This document shows, piece by piece, positions 59,335 to 64,000 of a stretch of 64,000 nucleotides of DNA. The notes below the pieces were generated by a model. The model was not told where the DNA came from and searched no databases. It saw only the letters and a list, made by a program, of their open reading frames with translations. Made by a program: the position numbers and the translations under genes. Source of the stretch: Sphingobium sp. EM0848 (GTDB taxonomy: Bacteria; Pseudomonadota; Alphaproteobacteria; Sphingomonadales; Sphingomonadaceae); contig NZ_JABXWB010000005.1 in NCBI RefSeq assembly GCF_013375555.1, positions 62,001 through 126,000 of the forward strand. The letters run 5' to 3'. The stretch's first letter is position 1. Each line of letters begins with the position of its first letter.

Positions 59335-61746
59335 TTAGAAGGTGCGGCGAGCGCTCAGGAACCATTCGCGCGGCCGTCCATAGGCGCCCTCGGTGATCCC
59401 GCCGAACGAGTCGACGTAGCCCGATCCCAGATATTTCTGCTTGGTCAGGTTCTTGACGCCGAGCGTGATCAGCCAGGTATCCGGTTCATCGCGATAGGCG
59501 ATCGACGCGTTGACCAGATGATAGCCGTTCTGGATCAGCAATGGGCTGTTCACCGCATCGTTGTAGACCGTCGAACGGTAGGACCAGTCGACGCGCGGCG
59601 TGAACTTGCCTACTCCCACGACATCGATATCATAGGATGCGCCTGCACTCAGTGTCCATTTCGGCGCATTTTGCAGATGCGTGTCCTTGGTCACGCCACT
59701 GTTGAGCGCGCGAATGTCGACCTGCCGATATTTGGCGTCGAGATAGCCAAGGCCCGCCTCGAGCTTCAGTTCTTCGGTCGGGCGTGCCTGCAGTTCGAGT
59801 TCGACGCCCTTGATACGCGCCTTCGCGGCATTCTGGATGATGGGCGCGAAACCGAGGATCGGATCGTTCACGGTGATCTGCAGGTCGTCATAATCGTTGA
59901 CGAACGCGGCCCCGTTTAAACGGAGGTGGCGGCCCAGCAGGTCGGACTTGAAGCCGACTTCATAGGTCGTGCTCGTTTCCGGCCGGAACGAGGGGATATT
60001 GGCGAAGGGCGGGAAGACGCGCTGAGTGAAGCCACCGCCCTTGAACCCCTGGGAGTAGGACGCATAGGTCAGGAATTCGGGCGACCAGCGATAGGAAAGG
60101 CTGGCCATCGGCGTCCAGGCGCGGTCCGTGATGGTCTTGCGCGCGCGCGGCCCCATCAGCGGGTCGCCATTCTGCAAGCCCGAGCCGTCCGGATTGAAGG
60201 GCAGGCCCGTCAGGAAGCCGGCCTCCACGACATATTGATTGCCATTGTCGAAGGTCTTCTTGTCTTCGGTCCAGCGGATGCCGCCCGTCAGGCTCAGATT
60301 GTGCACAATCTCGAACGTCGCCTGACCGAAGGCGGCAAGGCTGCGCCCATCCAGGATCGCACCGCTCAGGAAGACGGCATCGATGATATTCACCAGATCC
60401 TTGTGATTACCGCTTTCCTTGGAGTAATATCCGCCGACAACCCAATTCAACCGACTGTCGAACGCGTCACCCAGCAGCTGGAATTCCTCCGAAAACTGAT
60501 CCTGTTTCCAGTCGCTCTTGGTCTGGACGATGCTGGCCGGGCTATGATCGGAATCACGGGTCCAGAAGCCCGTCACCTTGCGGTAGGCGGTGATGGATTT
60601 CGCGGTAATGCCGCCGCCCAGTTTCCATTCGACGGTGCCGGAAACGCCCCAGATATTTAGATCCGACGCCGATTCATAACGGCGCCTGCCGAAATTATTG
60701 AATGTGTCGGAAATCGTCTGGAATGTGCCGCCATGCCGGTAGGGCGCCTGGGCCCATTGGCTGTTGTAGCAGCGCGTGTCCGACAGACGCGCCGGATTGG
60801 AGAGGTTGGTGCAGATCCCGGCCGCACCGGAATAGACACCATTCCAGACTTGTGCCGCCGGTGCATTTTCATCGACCGCGAGCATGACATTGGGTGCCGA
60901 TTTCTCGCGCGATCGCGTGCCGTCGACCGCAAGATTGATCGACAGGGTACTGGTGGGTTCCAGCCTCAGCGCAAAGCGACCGGCCAGCGTGTTGGTGTCG
61001 CCCAGATCCGGCGCCAGCGGCACAGTGCCTTTCACATAGCCGTCGCGCATATGATAGAAGCCCGACAGGCTGGTATAGACGCCATCGGCCAACGGAACAT
61101 CGATAGACCCCTTGATCTGGACGCGGTTGAAGCTGCCCGTGGTCAGGTCAAGGCTGGCGCCAAGCTTATCGGCGGGCTTCTTCGTCACGACGCTGACGGC
61201 GCCGCCGATGGTGTTGCGGCCGAACAGCGTGCCCTGCGGTCCGCGCAATACCTCGATCCGCTCGACATTGAGGACGTCGAGAACATTGCCCACGCCGCGC
61301 GAAATATAGACGCCGTCGAGGTAAAGGCCGACGCCGGGATCGGCGGACAATTGATAGTCGTTCTGCCCGATGCCGCGGATGAAGATGGCGGCGGTGGCGT
61401 TGCTGGCGGACACCGGCACGGAGCTGTTGAACTTCACATTGGGGGTGAAGTCACCGATCTGCGTGACGTTGTCGATGCCGCGCTGCGCGAGCCCTTCGGA
61501 GGTGACGGCGGAGATCGAGATCGGCGTATCCTGCAGCGATTCCGCGCGGCGGCGGGCCGTGACGACGATTTCCTCAACGCCGCCGGGCCGGCTGGCTGCG
61601 TCTTCTGACGCTTGCTGCGCGATTGCGGATGGGCCGTGGCTCAGGCCGACCAGTGCCAGACCGGCGATCAGGGCCTGGAACGATCCGGATTGCAGCGACA
61701 AAGCACGGCGGCCGGAGGATGTGCGTTTGCAGACATGTGAATTCAT
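59335..61746 (-). CDS. TonB-dependent outer-membrane receptor
   Basis: An 803-residue receptor. It has an N-terminal signal region (SGSFQALIAGLALVGLSHG, cut after AIAQ or similar), a TonB-box-like EEIVVTARRRAES, a plug with IEVLRGPQGTLFGRNTIGGA, and a large barrel ending GRPREWFLSARRTF with the terminal aromatic. It is the first gene of the leftward cluster and probably takes up the aromatic or terpenoid substrate for the Rieske enzyme. Confidence 0.92.
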   Translation of the reverse strand: MNSHVCKRTSSGRRALSLQSGSFQALIAGLALVGLSHGPSAIAQQASEDAASRPGGVEEIVVTARRRAESLQDTPISISAVTSEGLAQRGIDNVTQIGDFTPNVKFNSSVPVSASNATAAIFIRGIGQNDYQLSADPGVGLYLDGVYISRGVGNVLDVLNVERIEVLRGPQGTLFGRNTIGGAVSVVTKKPADKLGASLDLTTGSFNRVQIKGSIDVPLADGVYTSLSGFYHMRDGYVKGTVPLAPDLGDTNTLAGRFALRLEPTSTLSINLAVDGTRSREKSAPNVMLAVDENAPAAQVWNGVYSGAAGICTNLSNPARLSDTRCYNSQWAQAPYRHGGTFQTISDTFNNFGRRRYESASDLNIWGVSGTVEWKLGGGITAKSITAYRKVTGFWTRDSDHSPASIVQTKSDWKQDQFSEEFQLLGDAFDSRLNWVVGGYYSKESGNHKDLVNIIDAVFLSGAILDGRSLAAFGQATFEIVHNLSLTGGIRWTEDKKTFDNGNQYVVEAGFLTGLPFNPDGSGLQNGDPLMGPRARKTITDRAWTPMASLSYRWSPEFLTYASYSQGFKGGGFTQRVFPPFANIPSFRPETSTTYEVGFKSDLLGRHLRLNGAAFVNDYDDLQITVNDPILGFAPIIQNAAKARIKGVELELQARPTEELKLEAGLGYLDAKYRQVDIRALNSGVTKDTHLQNAPKWTLSAGASYDIDVVGVGKFTPRVDWSYRSTVYNDAVNSPLLIQNGYHLVNASIAYRDEPDTWLITLGVKNLTKQKYLGSGYVDSFGGITEGAYGRPREWFLSARRTF

Positions 61747-62120
61747 AACGGCTCCCTATTTTCTGTTGATTATGTTTATCGTTGTAGTCCGCCCGCCCGG
61801 CTGCGCTTCCCGCGTCGGATCGGTTTTTGTTGCTCCTGCTACTGCTATGACGTCCGGCCTCGGACGCATGCACATAATCGAACTCAGATGCCGCCCGAGC
61901 GCTAGCCTGCTGCTGCCGAGTTGGACATCTGAGCGCGATGGAGTGCGAAGCGCGCAACAAAGCGGATCAAAGCGCTTTTCTCGCCGTCGCTCCTTTGCTG
62001 CCGCCGCAGGCTAACGGACACGGGGATGGGCTAGCAAGCCATGGCGCACGCCGACATCATTCCGTCAGCAACTCGGCCATTCGACCGTCAGCGATCGGTC
62101 GAACCTATAAGGACAGCAGT
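61747..62120. promoter_or_regulatory. Divergent promoter region of the two Rieske clusters
   Basis: These 374 bases separate the leftward TonB receptor from the rightward Rieske gene and hold no gene that I recognise. The left part (61747-61790) is AT-rich with TGTTTATCG and TTGATTATG stretches and probably holds the leftward promoter. AAGGA at 62109-62113 is the ribosome site for the rightward Rieske gene. No obvious operator palindrome was found. Confidence 0.4.
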
Positions 62121-63314
62121 ATGAACGATCCGCACCGATGGTTGAATGAGCATCCCGAACTCGGCTCGGGACCGATCCCGATCGAGCCCTATATCGCACC
62201 GGACTGGTATGAACGGGAGCGCGAGAAGATCTTCAAGAAGGTATGGCTCTGCGTAGGCCGGATGGACGAAATACCGAAGAAGGGTGACTATAAGGTCAAG
62301 CGCCTTGCTGCGGCAGACACGTCGATCATCCTGATGCGAGGCAAGGATGATGTTGTGCGCGCCCATCACAATATTTGCGCGCATCGCGGCAATACTGTCG
62401 TCACCGAAACCGGACCGGAAACTTTCGGTCGTAGCAAGGCGGCAATCGTCACCTGCCGTTTCCACGGATGGGTCTATGGCGCGGACGGTGCCCTGAAGCA
62501 TGTTCCCAGTGAAGAGCGCTTCTATCAGTGCTTCGACAAGAAGCAGAACGGCCTGTCCCCGATCCATGTCGATTTCTGGGAAGGTTTCATCTTCGTCAAT
62601 CTGGCGGAAACTCCCGACAACAGCCTGGCCGAGTTTCTGGGTGACTATGCCGGACATTTTGCTGGCTTCCCCTTTGCAGAACTCAGCTATCAGTTCACTT
62701 ATCATACCGAGCTGGAATGCAACTGGAAGGTTGCGCACGACGCCTTTGCAGAAGCCTATCATGTCGACACCATCCACGCCGGCTCCTTCCCCAACACTTT
62801 CTCCACCGGCCTTCAGAATGTGAAGCTGATGGGACCGCACCGGACCTGCGCTGTGTGCCTGACGCTGGGCGCGACGCCCACGCCCGTTGCCGGCATCGCC
62901 AATTCGATCGCGGGCGCTTCGCTCGTCACGCAGCGCGCCGAAACGATGCTGCCGCCATCGATCAACCCCGACAAGCGGGACGATTTCGCGTTCGAACTGA
63001 GCGTGCTGTTCCCCAACACGCTCATCCACGTATCGGAAGGCATCTGGTTCACCCACCAGTTCTGGCCGATCGCCCATAACCGGACGCTCTGGGAAGGGCG
63101 CTATTATGTCCGTCCGCCCAAGACCAACGCCGAACGATGGGCGACGGAACACGCCATGACGCTTCAGCGCAACGCCTGGCTGGAGGACACGGCCACCATG
63201 GAGGACACGCAGCGGGCGATGCAGTCGCGCGCCAAGAAGGTGCAGAATTTGCAGGATGACGAAATCCTCATCCGCCACAGCACCGCCGTCGTCGATGAAT
63301 ATGTCAACGCCTGA
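62121..63314 (+). CDS. Rieske oxygenase alpha subunit (copy 2)
   Basis: A 397-residue ring-hydroxylating oxygenase. Rieske ligands are C86, H88, C112 and H115 (CAHRG, CRFHGW). The mononuclear iron histidines are H214 and H219 with E211 as bridging acid (FAEAYHVDTIH) and D207 at the preceding polar position. The C-terminal region shares LEDTATMEDT with copy 1, so the two are paralogues. AAGGA lies 7 bases before ATG 62121. It is followed by the small unknown protein and a SnoaL-like protein, the same partners as copy 1. Confidence 0.92.
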   Translation: MNDPHRWLNEHPELGSGPIPIEPYIAPDWYEREREKIFKKVWLCVGRMDEIPKKGDYKVKRLAAADTSIILMRGKDDVVRAHHNICAHRGNTVVTETGPETFGRSKAAIVTCRFHGWVYGADGALKHVPSEERFYQCFDKKQNGLSPIHVDFWEGFIFVNLAETPDNSLAEFLGDYAGHFAGFPFAELSYQFTYHTELECNWKVAHDAFAEAYHVDTIHAGSFPNTFSTGLQNVKLMGPHRTCAVCLTLGATPTPVAGIANSIAGASLVTQRAETMLPPSINPDKRDDFAFELSVLFPNTLIHVSEGIWFTHQFWPIAHNRTLWEGRYYVRPPKTNAERWATEHAMTLQRNAWLEDTATMEDTQRAMQSRAKKVQNLQDDEILIRHSTAVVDEYVNA

Positions 63315-63327
63315 GGGAGACGCGAAC

Positions 63328-63699
63328 ATGACGCAAGCTGAACTGCCCGCCGGGTTCGAAGATCTTTCCACCCGCCTCGACTGGAACCTGCCGACGGCCG
63401 ACCAACGCCAGAAGAAGCGGCAAGCATCGTCCAGCGCGGAATTGCGCGCATTTTATGACCAGATGCTGGCCCGGCTTCCCGACGCGCTGGCGGAAGTCGA
63501 CCGATTCCCGCTTGGCGAACTGCCCGAAAGCCATCATGCCCTCTACAATCTCGCTTTGTCACTCGCTGAAGTCGCGCCGCATATCGAGCTTTATGCTGGC
63601 TCGCCGGGCGTGCCCTATGCCTTCGAGGAAGGGCGGTTCGTCGCCGTGCATGGTGGACAGGACACCTGCCGCGGGCTGAGTCCGATGTCCGTGGCCTGA
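63328..63699 (+). CDS. Rieske-linked small protein of unknown function (copy 2)
   Basis: A 123-residue soluble protein homologous to the one at 57147-57491. It is mainly helical at first (SSAELRAFYDQMLARLPDAL), then carries the conserved LPESHHALYNLAL, APHIELYAGS and VPYAFEEGRFVAVHGG. It starts 13 bases after the Rieske stop with GAGGGAGA in front of the ATG. No known family or catalytic motif is visible. The repeated linkage to Rieske oxygenases suggests a dedicated accessory role. Confidence 0.82.
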   Translation: MTQAELPAGFEDLSTRLDWNLPTADQRQKKRQASSSAELRAFYDQMLARLPDALAEVDRFPLGELPESHHALYNLALSLAEVAPHIELYAGSPGVPYAFEEGRFVAVHGGQDTCRGLSPMSVA

Positions 63700-63700
63700 C

Positions 63701-64000
63701 ATGAACGAAACGGTTCCCCTATCGGTTGAGGAACGATTGTTCCGGATCGAGGCGCGCAACGAGATTTCCGATCTCGTTGCGCGCTACGCCCACGGCGCCG
63801 ACCGCAAAAACCACCCTGCGATGATGCAGCCGCTCTTCCATGAGGAGGCCATCTGGTCGGCGGAAGGCTTTGCAACCTTTCACGGCGCTCCGGCGATCGC
63901 CGCCGGCCTGGCCGAGATTGCCGCCACGCAGGTGCTCTGGTCGATCCACTACATGATCGCGCCCTATATCGAGCTCGCAACAGACGCTCGGTCCGCGCGA
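63701..64000 (+). CDS. SnoaL-like protein, cut by the right window edge
   Basis: The first 100 codons of a SnoaL_4-type protein: SVEERLFRIEARNEISDLVA, RYAHGADRKNHPAMMQPLFH, EEAIWSAEGFATFHG and WSIHYMIAPYIEL. It begins one base after the stop of the small protein gene, so translation is coupled. The 3' end is outside the window. It is the counterpart of the SnoaL-like gene at 58796-59275. Confidence 0.82.
   Translation, partial: MNETVPLSVEERLFRIEARNEISDLVARYAHGADRKNHPAMMQPLFHEEAIWSAEGFATFHGAPAIAAGLAEIAATQVLWSIHYMIAPYIELATDARSAR

Overview
The window looks like a piece of a sphingomonad (alphaproteobacterium, Sphingobium/Novosphingobium type) replicon. This is inferred from the gene content: several TonB-dependent receptors embedded in catabolic operons, three Rieske oxygenase alpha subunits, a pqqABCDE operon, high-GC codon use, GTG/TTG starts and GTCATTCCCGCG-type REP doublets. 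No rRNA, tRNA or CRISPR was recognised. It divides into a catabolic/PQQ block, a mosaic mobile region, and a second catabolic block.

Block 1 (1-15914) is catabolic. The tail of a TonB receptor is followed by an AraC regulator, a metal-dependent amidohydrolase and a TauD-type dioxygenase held between two REP doublets. Then come, on the other strand, an MFS permease, an AraC remnant and a LuxC-LuxE-like acyl reduction pair without luciferase. A ferredoxin, SDR, aldo/keto reductase, TonB receptor, Baeyer-Villiger monooxygenase and a second SDR complete it. Together they suggest uptake of a hydrophobic or carboxylated substrate with acid-to-aldehyde-to-alcohol and ketone-to-ester steps. A broken group II intron separates this block from a compact PQQ operon (16926-22358): pqqA-B-C-D-E, a prolyl aminopeptidase-like gene and an MFS permease, nearly all overlapping. 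A PAS-GGDEF diguanylate cyclase follows.

The mobile region (about 23690-47210) is a patchwork. The first part is a mobilisation module read leftward: RHH accessory protein, TraD coupling protein, MobF relaxase, VirB1-like transglycosylase and a truncated small gene, with a candidate oriT upstream. Next come a frameshifted tyrosine integrase, a DUF2493 protein and a DUF736 protein with an SSB-like C-terminal tail. A large imperfect palindrome, an IS110 element, a zinc peptidase, a large unknown protein and a CHC2/Toprim primase-like protein follow. The rest holds toxin-antitoxin pairs, two AhpD-like genes with a TetR regulator, and fragments of a second integrase, an IS110 transposase, a DUF3363 relaxase, possibly TraG and a plasmid methylase/helicase-like protein. 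Five toxin-antitoxin modules lie between 34254 and 51039.

Block 2 (about 47212-64000) is catabolic again. A KshA-like Rieske oxygenase plus GST operon is divergent from a LysR gene. VapBC and an outer-membrane beta-barrel protein follow. A leftward cluster then runs TonB receptor, SnoaL-like protein, Rieske alpha subunit, small unknown protein, Old Yellow Enzyme, formamidase-like amidase, catC with a nonsense codon, intact catA, a small HTH-like gene and a deleted catI/catJ remnant. A divergent second copy of the Rieske, small-protein, SnoaL set runs off the right edge. The pairing of a Rieske alpha subunit with the same uncharacterised small protein twice, and the DUF736 protein with an SSB-like tail, are the two observations most likely to be new biology.
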